Source of the DNA: Deltaproteobacteria bacterium | GTDB lineage: Bacteria; Myxococcota; Myxococcia; Myxococcales; 40CM-4-68-19 | Reading direction: 5' to 3' | DNA length: 15,139 nt | Assembly (NCBI GenBank): GCA_005879505.1 | Contig: VBKQ01000362.1 | Coordinates: forward strand, 1 to 15,139 | Shown: one piece after another, positions 6,339 through 13,729 of the stretch | Position numbering within the stretch: the first letter of the stretch is position 1 | Layout of the letters: every line of letters begins with the position of its first letter | Made by a program: the position numbers and the translations under genes | Notes under the pieces: model-generated | Told to the model about the DNA's origin: nothing | The model's database searches: none | The model's input: only the letters and a program-made list of their open reading frames with translations

Positions 6339-8856
6339 GGCCGGGCTGCAGCGCTTCACGGATACGGAGCGCGACGAGCGAAGGGCCGGACACGTCGAGC
6401 CACTGCTTCAGCACCGAGCGGCGGCCGTCGAAGGCGAGATTGCCGCCCGCCAGCAGGGTCTGGAACGGCGACGTGTCCTTTGGTCCGCTGAACCACTGCT
6501 CGACGCGCAGCAGTGAATCGGAGCCGCCGGCGAAGTCGCGCCACCACGCGTCTTCGCTGCGCGGCAGCAGGTCGGGATCGGGCGCGGCGCTGGGATCGGC
6601 GATGCCGAACCAGCGCTGCCGCAGGCCGTCGCCCGAGCCGACGTCGACACCCTGCAGCTCCAGCGCGGGATCGGACGGCCCGTCGCCGGCGCGCACGCGT
6701 AGCGCGCCCTCGCAGACGCGCCGCTTGGTCAGGCGCTGGAGCTGCAGCGGGGCTTGCAGCAGCGGGGCCTGCTTCAGGCGCTCCTCGATCCGACGCAGCG
6801 CCTGCGCCTCGCGCAGCTCGTCCGGGACGTCCAGCGCGATGAGCTTCCAACCCTCGCCGAGAAGGTGAAGCCGGACCCCGCCGCCGCGCAGCGCCGTCAG
6901 GTCAGGAGCGGCCCGGCGGAGCGTACCCTCCAGCTGTCTTCGCAGGAGCTCCAGCACGATGTGGAGGAGGGCGTCGCCGACCGGAGGGTGGCGAGCGGCT
7001 TCCGCACCGCGCAGGGCGCCGCCGTTCGCGATCAGGGCGCGCCACCGCCGCGCCGTCGCGCGGTAGGCTTCGCGCAGGGCAGAAGGCGCATCGCGATCGG
7101 CGGCAGCGAACGCGGCCGCGTCGATCAAGCGCTCACCGCCGAGCAGGTAGCTGGTGGAAGACCCGCGGATGAACGGTGCCGGCCGGCCGGGAGCGTGAGG
7201 AACGCGCACGGTGATCTGCAGCGTCAAGCCGCCGAAATCCACGTACGCGTCGATCGGATGGCGTTCGTCGCGTGTGTGCGCGCGCGCCGCGCGGGCGGCG
7301 GCAGGGTCCGCCACCAGACGATGCGAGGCCTGTTCCCACGCTGCAGCGAGTCCTCGGCACAGCTGCAGTCCTGCCTGTTCGAACACCGCGCTGAAAGGTT
7401 GCGCCGCGCCGGTATCGAATGCGCACTCCGGGTAGGTGAGGATCGCCACGGCCGAGGTGAGCCGCGGCCTGCGCAGAGTCCAGCGGCCGCCCTCGGGGGC
7501 GGCGAGCGGCGTGGCGTGGGCCGCGGCGAGCGTCCGGCCGATCTGATAAGCGAACGTGTCGAGAAGCTTGCGGCTCACTTCCGCGCGGTCCGCGAGGGCG
7601 GGAGGCAGCTGCGCGAGCCAGTCGGAGAGCAAGAGGAGCTCGGGCGATTTGAACCGGTCGATGAAGAGGAGGCCGGACTCGTCCTCGAGACCGGGCGCTT
7701 GCGGCAGCCAGACCTGGTCCGCGGCATCCGGAGAACCGCGCAGCAGCTCGGTCAGGGCGCTGGCGCCAGGCGCCGACAACGCAGTCGGGAGTTGCCCGCC
7801 CGGCGCGAGGAGGTGCTCAGCGCATCCCACCCGATGCGCGGTGGCGGCGTCCCCCGCCAGCCTGCGGAAACCCGACGGCGTCGGAAGCAGCGATCCATGG
7901 GCGAGAAGCTTCGCGCCTACGCTTCCCGCGGCGGCGCTGTCCTCCTCGACGATCACCGTCGAGGTGCTGCCGATGTCCACGGCAAGGCGCAGCGTCCCCG
8001 GCGAGGGCGAGACCGAGGAGGCCACCTCCGCCTCGGGAGCCGGGCCCGTGCAGGCGCGCCAGAGCGCCGGAAGCTCCCAGAGCGCTTGGGGTTCCCGTCC
8101 TTCGCGGACCCGCAGCACTGCCCACCTCGGCCAGCCGTCGGGCCATCCTGGAGCGAGAGAGTCCAGACCGCGAGGCATCGCCCAGGTGACCGCGGTCTCT
8201 CCTCTCATTCCCGGCGGAGCTGCCTGCGGCGACGCGGGAAGCCCCAGCCAGAGGCGCACCGGGATGCGCGAGCTGTCCAGCCGCTGGGCTCCCGCGCGGA
8301 GACAAAGGTTTCCCTGCCAGCCGGAGGAAAGGAACGGCGGCGAGATCGCCAGGTGGATGCGGAGCGCGGCGGCACCGGATCCGTAGCGCCCAGCGAGGAT
8401 GATGGGAAAGCATTCCACGGCGCTCAGCTCGGCCTCCCGCACCACCGCGAGCCAGGCATGTTGCACCACGCGAGGGCCATCGAGCGCGGGTGGACCCTCC
8501 AGCCGCAAGACGCCCGCCTCCACGAGCGAGGCGCACCAGGAAGGCATGGGGATGGGGATGAGGTGTTTCTCCCCCGCGGATCCGAGCGCGTTCGCGGGCA
8601 GGAGCAGCGGGTCGGCGCAGCCCACCGCATCGCGCCAGTCAGCGAGCGCCGGACGGAGCAACTCGTTGGCCGCCGATTCGGCCAGGCCGAAACGGGCCCG
8701 CATCGCCGAGAGAAGCGCGTCGATGGCGAGCGATGGCTTGAGCGGCTCGCTCCGCGCTGCCGCGGCGAGCCGATGGGTGGGAGCTCCCTTGAGCCTGAGC
8801 GACCGCAGCGCCGAACCGGCGGCGCGTTGGATCGGGATGGGGTCGAAGGGCGCCAT
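6325..8856 (-). CDS. ASKHA-fold (actin/Hsp70-like) ATPase, operon-linked to an ABC importer
   Basis: An 843-residue predicted cytoplasmic protein. Residues 1 to about 285 form an N-terminal region of unknown fold. An actin/Hsp70/sugar-kinase type core follows: phosphate-1 motif LAVDIGSTSTVIV at 291-303, a connecting strand AILTYP at 471-476, phosphate-2 motif YVDFGGLTLQI at 538-548, and an adenosine-type motif LHLLGEGWKLIA at 663-674. A C-terminal region of about 165 residues is rich in charged helices and ends with a Trp-rich stretch. Together the three motifs indicate ATP binding and probably hydrolysis or a switch function. No membrane segment or signal is visible. I chose the ATG at 8856, 7 bases after the upstream stop; a longer frame to 8895 would overlap that gene and adds only an Arg-rich leader. 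A distant relation to SrfB-like large ASKHA proteins is possible but unverified. Confidence 0.8.
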   Translation of the reverse strand: MAPFDPIPIQRAAGSALRSLRLKGAPTHRLAAAARSEPLKPSLAIDALLSAMRARFGLAESAANELLRPALADWRDAVGCADPLLLPANALGSAGEKHLIPIPMPSWCASLVEAGVLRLEGPPALDGPRVVQHAWLAVVREAELSAVECFPIILAGRYGSGAAALRIHLAISPPFLSSGWQGNLCLRAGAQRLDSSRIPVRLWLGLPASPQAAPPGMRGETAVTWAMPRGLDSLAPGWPDGWPRWAVLRVREGREPQALWELPALWRACTGPAPEAEVASSVSPSPGTLRLAVDIGSTSTVIVEEDSAAAGSVGAKLLAHGSLLPTPSGFRRLAGDAATAHRVGCAEHLLAPGGQLPTALSAPGASALTELLRGSPDAADQVWLPQAPGLEDESGLLFIDRFKSPELLLLSDWLAQLPPALADRAEVSRKLLDTFAYQIGRTLAAAHATPLAAPEGGRWTLRRPRLTSAVAILTYPECAFDTGAAQPFSAVFEQAGLQLCRGLAAAWEQASHRLVADPAAARAARAHTRDERHPIDAYVDFGGLTLQITVRVPHAPGRPAPFIRGSSTSYLLGGERLIDAAAFAAADRDAPSALREAYRATARRWRALIANGGALRGAEAARHPPVGDALLHIVLELLRRQLEGTLRRAAPDLTALRGGGVRLHLLGEGWKLIALDVPDELREAQALRRIEERLKQAPLLQAPLQLQRLTKRRVCEGALRVRAGDGPSDPALELQGVDVGSGDGLRQRWFGIADPSAAPDPDLLPRSEDAWWRDFAGGSDSLLRVEQWFSGPKDTSPFQTLLAGGNLAFDGRRSVLKQWLDVSGPSLVALRIREALQPGLTAP

Positions 8857-8863
8857 CGGTCGT

Positions 8864-9172
8864 CTACCGCAGGTGAGCGCGCGTCGGCGCCGCATCGGGG
8901 TGGGGAAGAATCGGCTCCTCGTCGAACTGCTCCTCGGCGAGACGGCGGCGCCGCAACAGCAGTCGCAGGACGCCCACGCTGATGGCGAACAGGCCGGCGA
9001 GCCCGAGCGCGAGGCGCGCGTTGCCGAGCGCGATGCCTGCGTCGAGGAGCTCGGGAGGACCGTAGAGCGCCAGAGCGCTGGGGATCAGCAGCGTCAGCCC
9101 GGCAGCGCCGATCAGCGCCAGTGTCCAGGGCCTCCGCTCCAGAAGAGCAAGTCGTCGTGCCGCCCGGTTCAT
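8864..9172 (-). CDS. Small two-helix membrane protein
   Basis: A 102-residue protein of no recognised family. A basic N-terminus (MNRAARRLALLERR) precedes a first hydrophobic segment at about 17-38 and a second at about 48-71, followed by RRRR and a soluble acidic tail of about 25 residues. The positive charges on both sides suggest both termini face the cytoplasm, forming a helical hairpin. Its ATG overlaps the stop of the permease-ATPase gene as ATGA (9172-9169), implying translational coupling. The ASKHA ATPase gene starts 7 bases after its stop. By position it could anchor the ASKHA protein to the membrane or to the transporter; this is inference only. The frame also extends 8 codons further upstream, but the overlap start fits the operon pattern. 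Confidence 0.72.
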   Translation of the reverse strand: MNRAARRLALLERRPWTLALIGAAGLTLLIPSALALYGPPELLDAGIALGNARLALGLAGLFAISVGVLRLLLRRRRLAEEQFDEEPILPHPDAAPTRAHLR

Positions 9173-11673
9173 CGGTCCAAGCCTTGGATCGTCCACTCGC
9201 GGGTGGGGACGCCAAACGAGCGCGCGAGCCCGAGGTCCACCAGTGGACTGTGCGAGACGAGGATGGCCGCATTCCGTCCCGCCGGCTCGCGAACCCAGCG
9301 CAGCAGCGCGTCCATCAGTCTCAAGTGAGCGGCCGGATCCGCGGCCCCGAACGGTTCGTCGAGAAGGAGCAGGCGGGTGCGGCCGCGCGTGCGGTCCAGG
9401 CGGAGGACCTCCCCGGCGAGCAGGACGCGCTGGCGCTCGCCTTCGGAGAGCGTTCCGACCGGCCGGGAGACCAGATCGTCATCGAGCTGGTTCCCGAACC
9501 AGCCCTGGGCCAGCGCGCGCCGGGTCCGCGTCGGACCTTCGCCGAGGACTTCGCGGACCGGCATCTCCGCGGGAAACGCGCGCGCGCCGTCCTGCATCAC
9601 GTAGCCCACCTCGACCGGAGCGGGAGGTCGCGCAGCGATCTCGCGCAGAAGGGTTGACTTGCCGCATCCCGACGGGCCGGAGAGGACGATCAGCTCGCCT
9701 GCGCGCACGCGAGCGTCCGCGGAGACGGCGTGAGGGCGGCCGCCGATGGTCACTCGCGCGCGCAGGACGCGGATGCCATCGGATCCTCCGGCGGCGGCGG
9801 GCCCGTCCCTGGCCCCGGCCGCCGCCCCGAGCAGTGAATCCGCTGCTGCCAGATACTGCTGGAGACCTCGCGTCTCCGCCCCTTCCCAGCGCCGGTCCGG
9901 CAGGCGGCGGACCGACGCCGCGACGGAGTGGCGATTTTCCAACCACAGCACGTGATCGGCGACGTCCTGTGTGCCACGGTCCCCGAGCAAGGCGTCGATC
10001 GGTTCCGGATCGTGCGAGGTGAGGGCGACCGCACCGCTCCCGGTGAACCTGGCCGGAAGCAGGTCGCGCACGCATTCGAGCAGCGCGCCGGTGCGCCAGG
10101 TGTCCTGCGCAGAGGTGGGCTCGTCGAGAAGCAAGGTGCAGCCTGGGTCGGCGCGAGCGCGGGAGAGCGCGAGCGCGAGGAGCAGGCGCTGCCGTTCGCC
10201 CCGGGAAAGCCGGGAAACCGGCGTGAACGGATCGAAGAGGCGTCGCCGCACTGGATCGTCGCCGAGCCGCCCGAGAAGATCCCAGACGACGCGGTCGGTC
10301 GGGAGGGGCGCGGAGCGGGCCATCGCCGCCACGTCGGTGGTGGAAAACGTACTCGGGAGCGCATCGTCCGGGTCCTGCGGAACCAGGATGGCCCGCGGCA
10401 ACTGCGCAGCCCAGGCCCGCAGCAGCGTGCTCTTGCCGGCCCCCGAAGGGCCGAGCACCCACTGCAGCGAGGGCCGTGGTGGAAGCCCGTGCGCGCTCGG
10501 GATCCCGCGCGCGAGCACGGTGTGGCCGACGCGGAGCAAGCCGGTATCTAGAACGCTCGTACCCGGGCGCCGCGGCAGCACCTGCGCGAGCAGAAGCAGG
10601 AGCGAGGCCGCGACGACGGCGACGTGCGCGGTGGCCCATGCCCCCGGCAGCGCTGAGGGGCCGCCGCTTTCGGTGGCGCCGCGGAGGAACAGCGCCGCGC
10701 CGAGCGAAGGGTAGGGCGGAAACCCTGGAGGCCGGAAGCTGTCGATGAGCGTATTCGACAGGACGTCGATCAGGACCGCTCCGGCCATGCCCGCGAGCAG
10801 CAGCGCTCCCAGCTCGCGACGGCGCCGGAGCCACAGCCCCTGCCGCAGCAGGATGGACCAGCGGCCCTGCCCGCGCACGGTCGCCGCCAGGAACGAGTCG
10901 CTACTCTCTTCGGCGGCCCGGACCTCATCCAGCCAGCTCCAGAGCCCGCGGCTGATCCCCAACCCGAGCCCGACGGACGCCGCGAGCAGGCCGGGCGCCG
11001 CGCCAAGCAGGGATCGGTACGCGAGCTGCTCGTCGGGACGCAGCGCAAGCCACTGGCCGGCGGCGCGGAACGCGACCGGCCCGCAGAGCAGCGCGCGCAC
11101 CACCAGCGCGAAAGCGACGTAGGGCACCGCGCCCGCGAAGGAGAGAGCGGCTCCCACCAGGCGCGACTGGATCTCGAGACGCCGCGCGTAGAGGAGCAGC
11201 CAGAGAGCGCCCGTCAACGTGGCCGTCGCCGCCGCTCCGAGCGCGATCAGGCAGGTCCCTGCGAGCATCATCGGCAGCGCAGGCTCCGCGAGGCGATCGA
11301 AAGGCAGCGCGCCGCGCCAGGCGAGCGCCATGCGCAGCGGGAAGAAGATGCCGGTGACTCGCCAGGCCTCGAGCGCCGCGGCGGCGATGATGCCGAGCGC
11401 GATCACCGCCATCGGATCCGAAGGAGACCGCTGCGCGCCGGGATCCGGGGCGGCGCCTCCGCGGACGTTGGCGCGGACGAACGCGGCGAGAATGGCGCCG
11501 GCGGTCGCGAGGAGCGCGGCCAGGAGCGCCGCCGCGACCGGGTACGCCTCGTCGCGCCCGACCAGCGCAATGCCCTGCGCGATCCCGGCCGCGAGCAGAA
11601 TGCCGGCGAGCGCGGAGGGGGCGCGGAATCCCGGCGGCAGGAGGATCTCGAGGAGGCCGCTTGCTCTCTTCAC
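9169..11673 (-). CDS. Fused ABC importer: DppC-like permease plus two ATPase domains
   Basis: An 834-residue protein. Residues 1 to about 370 carry roughly seven or eight hydrophobic segments and a cytoplasmic EAA-like loop (FLAATVRGQGRWSILLRQ, 261-278). A DppC-like end follows (AVLIDVLSN ... PPYPSLGAALF). ATPase domain 1: Walker A GPSGAGKST (408-416), Q-loop VPQDPDDALP (431-440, like the QDP loop of OppD/F), signature LSRGERQ (489-495), Walker B LLLDEPTS (514-521), His554. Domain 2: Walker A GPSGCGKST (666-674), Gln693, signature LSEGERQ (742-748), Walker B LLLLDEPFG (768-776), His807. Both sites look intact. The C-terminal oligopeptide-specific extension of OppD/F is missing from both. The GTG start overlaps the previous stop (GTGA) and has GGGGGAG upstream. 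The same frame stays open far upstream, but that part lies inside the two preceding genes. The substrate is unknown; a peptide is the default guess. Confidence 0.87.
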   Translation of the reverse strand: MKRASGLLEILLPPGFRAPSALAGILLAAGIAQGIALVGRDEAYPVAAALLAALLATAGAILAAFVRANVRGGAAPDPGAQRSPSDPMAVIALGIIAAAALEAWRVTGIFFPLRMALAWRGALPFDRLAEPALPMMLAGTCLIALGAAATATLTGALWLLLYARRLEIQSRLVGAALSFAGAVPYVAFALVVRALLCGPVAFRAAGQWLALRPDEQLAYRSLLGAAPGLLAASVGLGLGISRGLWSWLDEVRAAEESSDSFLAATVRGQGRWSILLRQGLWLRRRRELGALLLAGMAGAVLIDVLSNTLIDSFRPPGFPPYPSLGAALFLRGATESGGPSALPGAWATAHVAVVAASLLLLLAQVLPRRPGTSVLDTGLLRVGHTVLARGIPSAHGLPPRPSLQWVLGPSGAGKSTLLRAWAAQLPRAILVPQDPDDALPSTFSTTDVAAMARSAPLPTDRVVWDLLGRLGDDPVRRRLFDPFTPVSRLSRGERQRLLLALALSRARADPGCTLLLDEPTSAQDTWRTGALLECVRDLLPARFTGSGAVALTSHDPEPIDALLGDRGTQDVADHVLWLENRHSVAASVRRLPDRRWEGAETRGLQQYLAAADSLLGAAAGARDGPAAAGGSDGIRVLRARVTIGGRPHAVSADARVRAGELIVLSGPSGCGKSTLLREIAARPPAPVEVGYVMQDGARAFPAEMPVREVLGEGPTRTRRALAQGWFGNQLDDDLVSRPVGTLSEGERQRVLLAGEVLRLDRTRGRTRLLLLDEPFGAADPAAHLRLMDALLRWVREPAGRNAAILVSHSPLVDLGLARSFGVPTREWTIQGLDR

Positions 11674-12728
11674 GCGCTCCCCCTGGTGCCGAGCGAGGCG
11701 CGCACCTCCAGGACGAAGCGATGCCCAAGATACCAGAGCACGACGAGCGCGCTGCCCGCCAGGGCTGCCGAAGAGAGCCGATCGGCGGCGGAGACTTCCC
11801 CCATGGCCGCGCGGATGAGCGCGCCGAGCCCGCTGGATTCGCCACGCAGCGACGGGTCCTGGTCGGCCTTCGCGCAGGCGAAGACGGCCGCGGCCGCGAG
11901 CGCCGGGACGAGCGGGACGAGCCAGCGGGTCGCTTCCAACGCCGAGAGGCGCGCCGCGGAAAGCAGCGCCGGCCGGCCGCTCAGGGCCGTGAGGAACTCC
12001 GCCTGAGGTGGGGGAGCGAAGAGGGATCGCGCCCCGGCCCCGGACATCGCGCCGGCGAATCCGGCGACGAAGAACAGCGCGGCCGCTCCGGTTCCGGCGG
12101 AGCGGGTACGATCGTAGAACAGGGCCGGATCGAGCATGCCCCAGAGTGGCAAGAGCACGAGCACTGCTGCCGCTGCGGCGAGCGCGGTGCGCCGCGCCGC
12201 CGCCGGGGTTGCGGCTGCGGCGCGGATGCGCTCGGCAAAGGCGCCGCCCAGAGCAGCAGCCGCGAGCGCGAGGCAAAGGCCGCCGAGAAGCAGCCCGAGG
12301 GCGTCGGATGCCCCGCGGGCGGCGCCGCGGAACCGGCTCTTGTCGGCGACCGAGGCGGCCCAAGCATCGTGGAGCGACACCGCATGCGCTTCCTCCGCGG
12401 CGACAGCCGGAAGACGCCAAGGCGGGCGGCGATCCCAGAGCGCACGAAGGCGGCCGTCCGGGACGCTCGCATCGAAGCTGCGCTGCGCGATCGCGCGCAG
12501 GACCCCTAGATCGAAGTCCAGATACGCCGAGGCCGACGGCAGTGCGGGATCGGGCCCGCGGGTGCGATCCACTTCCGCAAGCGCGACGGCAACCGCGAGC
12601 AGCGCGGCAAAAGCGAGCGCGCATGCGGCGAGCCAGCGCAGCGCCGAGGCGGCGACGCGGGACGCCCGCGCGGATGCGGTGAGCGCCTCGAGGCCATCGG
12701 TCGGGCAGGGGAGGGACGGCGCGCTCAC
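11670..12728 (-). CDS. Degenerate DppB-like ABC permease
   Basis: A 352-residue inner-membrane protein with about six hydrophobic segments (about 29-51, 143-163, 183-200, 212-230, 266-286, 319-337). A periplasmic-type loop lies between the first two, where DppB also has one. An EAA-like cytoplasmic loop lies around 243-270 (AEFLTALSG ... LSALEATRWLVPLVP). The C-terminal part (SGLGALIRAAMGEVSAADRL, then a hydrophobic helix) mirrors the PGLG-A-x-D-x-P segment that ends DppB-type permeases. It presumably pairs with the permease half of the next gene to form the channel. The GTG at 12728 overlaps the preceding stop as GTGA and has GAGGA upstream; earlier in-frame starts lie within the upstream gene and give an Arg-rich, non-membrane leader. 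Similarity is weak overall, so this rests on topology plus the C-terminal pattern. Confidence 0.72.
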   Translation of the reverse strand: MSAPSLPCPTDGLEALTASARASRVAASALRWLAACALAFAALLAVAVALAEVDRTRGPDPALPSASAYLDFDLGVLRAIAQRSFDASVPDGRLRALWDRRPPWRLPAVAAEEAHAVSLHDAWAASVADKSRFRGAARGASDALGLLLGGLCLALAAAALGGAFAERIRAAAATPAAARRTALAAAAAVLVLLPLWGMLDPALFYDRTRSAGTGAAALFFVAGFAGAMSGAGARSLFAPPPQAEFLTALSGRPALLSAARLSALEATRWLVPLVPALAAAAVFACAKADQDPSLRGESSGLGALIRAAMGEVSAADRLSSAALAGSALVVLWYLGHRFVLEVRASLGTRGSA

Positions 12729-13729
12729 CGGGAATCCTCGCGGTCTGCGCCTGCGCCGATGCATCGCCCTTCCTGCGCGAGGGCGCACCCGAGCTGCTGC
12801 TCGAGCGCGGTCCGCAGGACGTCCAGCTCCTGGCAGTGCCCCGACCAGGCGGCGGCGTCGACGGTCCACCCGATCCGGTCCAGCGACCGGCGCGGACCCA
12901 CGATCTGCGCTTCCCATTGATCGAAGCGATCGAGCACCGGCGATCTTGCGCGCGCTTCTCCGACGCAGGGCGAGATCCGGATCGGTGACGCGGGCGAGGC
13001 CAGAACCGGTGGTGACGGCGGCGGATCGGTGCGCGCCTCCTCGCCGAGCAGGATGGTTTCATCGAGCGGCTGCGCGCGATCGAAGGCGCGGCTCCAGCGG
13101 CGGTCGCCGAATCGGAATGCCTGCGGCCAGCGGTCGCGCTGCGCGACGAGAGCGAACGATGACCGCGCGAGGTCCGGCTCGCCGTCCGCACGGACCGGCA
13201 GGAGCCACCACTCGCAGGAGCTGGCCGCGCCCAGCTCCACCGTGGGCCAGGCATGCTCCGCGCCCCAGCAGACGAGACCGATCCGGAGCGCGGCGCGATC
13301 GGGAGTGGCCGGGAGCAGCTGCTGTCCCTTCCGTCGCTGCGGAGCGCGGGGCCAGCCGGCGACGGAGTAACGGACGCCGAAGCGCTCCAGCAGCGCCGCG
13401 GAAGGCGGCGTGCGTGCGAGCCGGATCGCGGCGAGCTGCACCGGCGAACGGGCGGAGAAGAACGTTGCCGCACGCACTGCGCAATCCGGGTCCGCCTTCG
13501 AGCGCAAGAGCTTGACGCGGTCGGTGGAAGGCGACCGCTGCAGCGCGTACTCCGCCAGCGCGCGGGTCTGTGCGCCTGGGCGCACTTCGCAGACGTCGTC
13601 GGGCTCGCCCTGGCACTCCGAACAACCGCGCAGCGTCGCGGGCTTGGCCGTGTACTGCCAGGCCCGGAACCAGTCCGGCGCTTCGGGTCCCGTGGCCGCC
13701 AACGCGGCCGCCATGAGCGCGCCGATCAT
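12725..13729 (-). CDS. Cysteine-rich, probably exported protein of unknown family
   Basis: A 334-residue protein I do not recognise. It begins with a short hydrophobic stretch (MIGALMAAALAATG) that could be a signal peptide or anchor, though it has no basic residue before it. Ten cysteines follow (36, 39, 47, 83, 154, 172, 255, 299, 315, 323), an even number consistent with disulfides outside the cytoplasm; the first three form C-x2-C-x7-C. A Pro-rich linker at about 234-250 (DPPPSPPVLASPASP) separates a larger N-terminal part rich in Trp and Arg from a C-terminal helical part. The ATG overlaps the stop of the binding-protein-like gene as ATGA, with TGGAG upstream. It lies between binding protein and permease genes, so an accessory binding or docking subunit is a reasonable guess, not shown by sequence. 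Confidence 0.7.
   Translation of the reverse strand: MIGALMAAALAATGPEAPDWFRAWQYTAKPATLRGCSECQGEPDDVCEVRPGAQTRALAEYALQRSPSTDRVKLLRSKADPDCAVRAATFFSARSPVQLAAIRLARTPPSAALLERFGVRYSVAGWPRAPQRRKGQQLLPATPDRAALRIGLVCWGAEHAWPTVELGAASSCEWWLLPVRADGEPDLARSSFALVAQRDRWPQAFRFGDRRWSRAFDRAQPLDETILLGEEARTDPPPSPPVLASPASPIRISPCVGEARARSPVLDRFDQWEAQIVGPRRSLDRIGWTVDAAAWSGHCQELDVLRTALEQQLGCALAQEGRCIGAGADREDSR

Noticed and set aside
8857..8895. Longer start for the ASKHA ATPase at 8895
   Set aside because: It would overlap the small membrane protein gene by 32 bases and only adds a basic leader; the ATG at 8856 fits the operon spacing better.
6754..8982. A 742-codon open frame on the plus strand
   Set aside because: It is antisense to the ASKHA ATPase gene and runs into the small membrane protein gene. 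It shows low-complexity Arg/Gly-rich translation and no motif.
12729..12917. N-terminal extension of the DppB-like permease to 12917
   Set aside because: It would overlap the Cys-rich gene by nearly 200 bases and adds an Arg-rich leader. The GTG at 12728 gives a 4-base overlap and has GAGGA upstream.
11674..13473. Upstream extension of the permease-ATPase fusion frame to 13473
   Set aside because: The frame is open by chance through the two preceding genes. The extension translates to Arg/Ser/Pro-rich sequence without membrane segments, and the GTG at 11673 has a ribosome site and the operon's overlap pattern.
12136..13515. A 459-codon plus-strand frame over the permease and Cys-rich genes
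   Set aside because: The translation is Ala/Arg/Ser low complexity, crosses a coupled gene junction, and is typical of a complementary-strand shadow.
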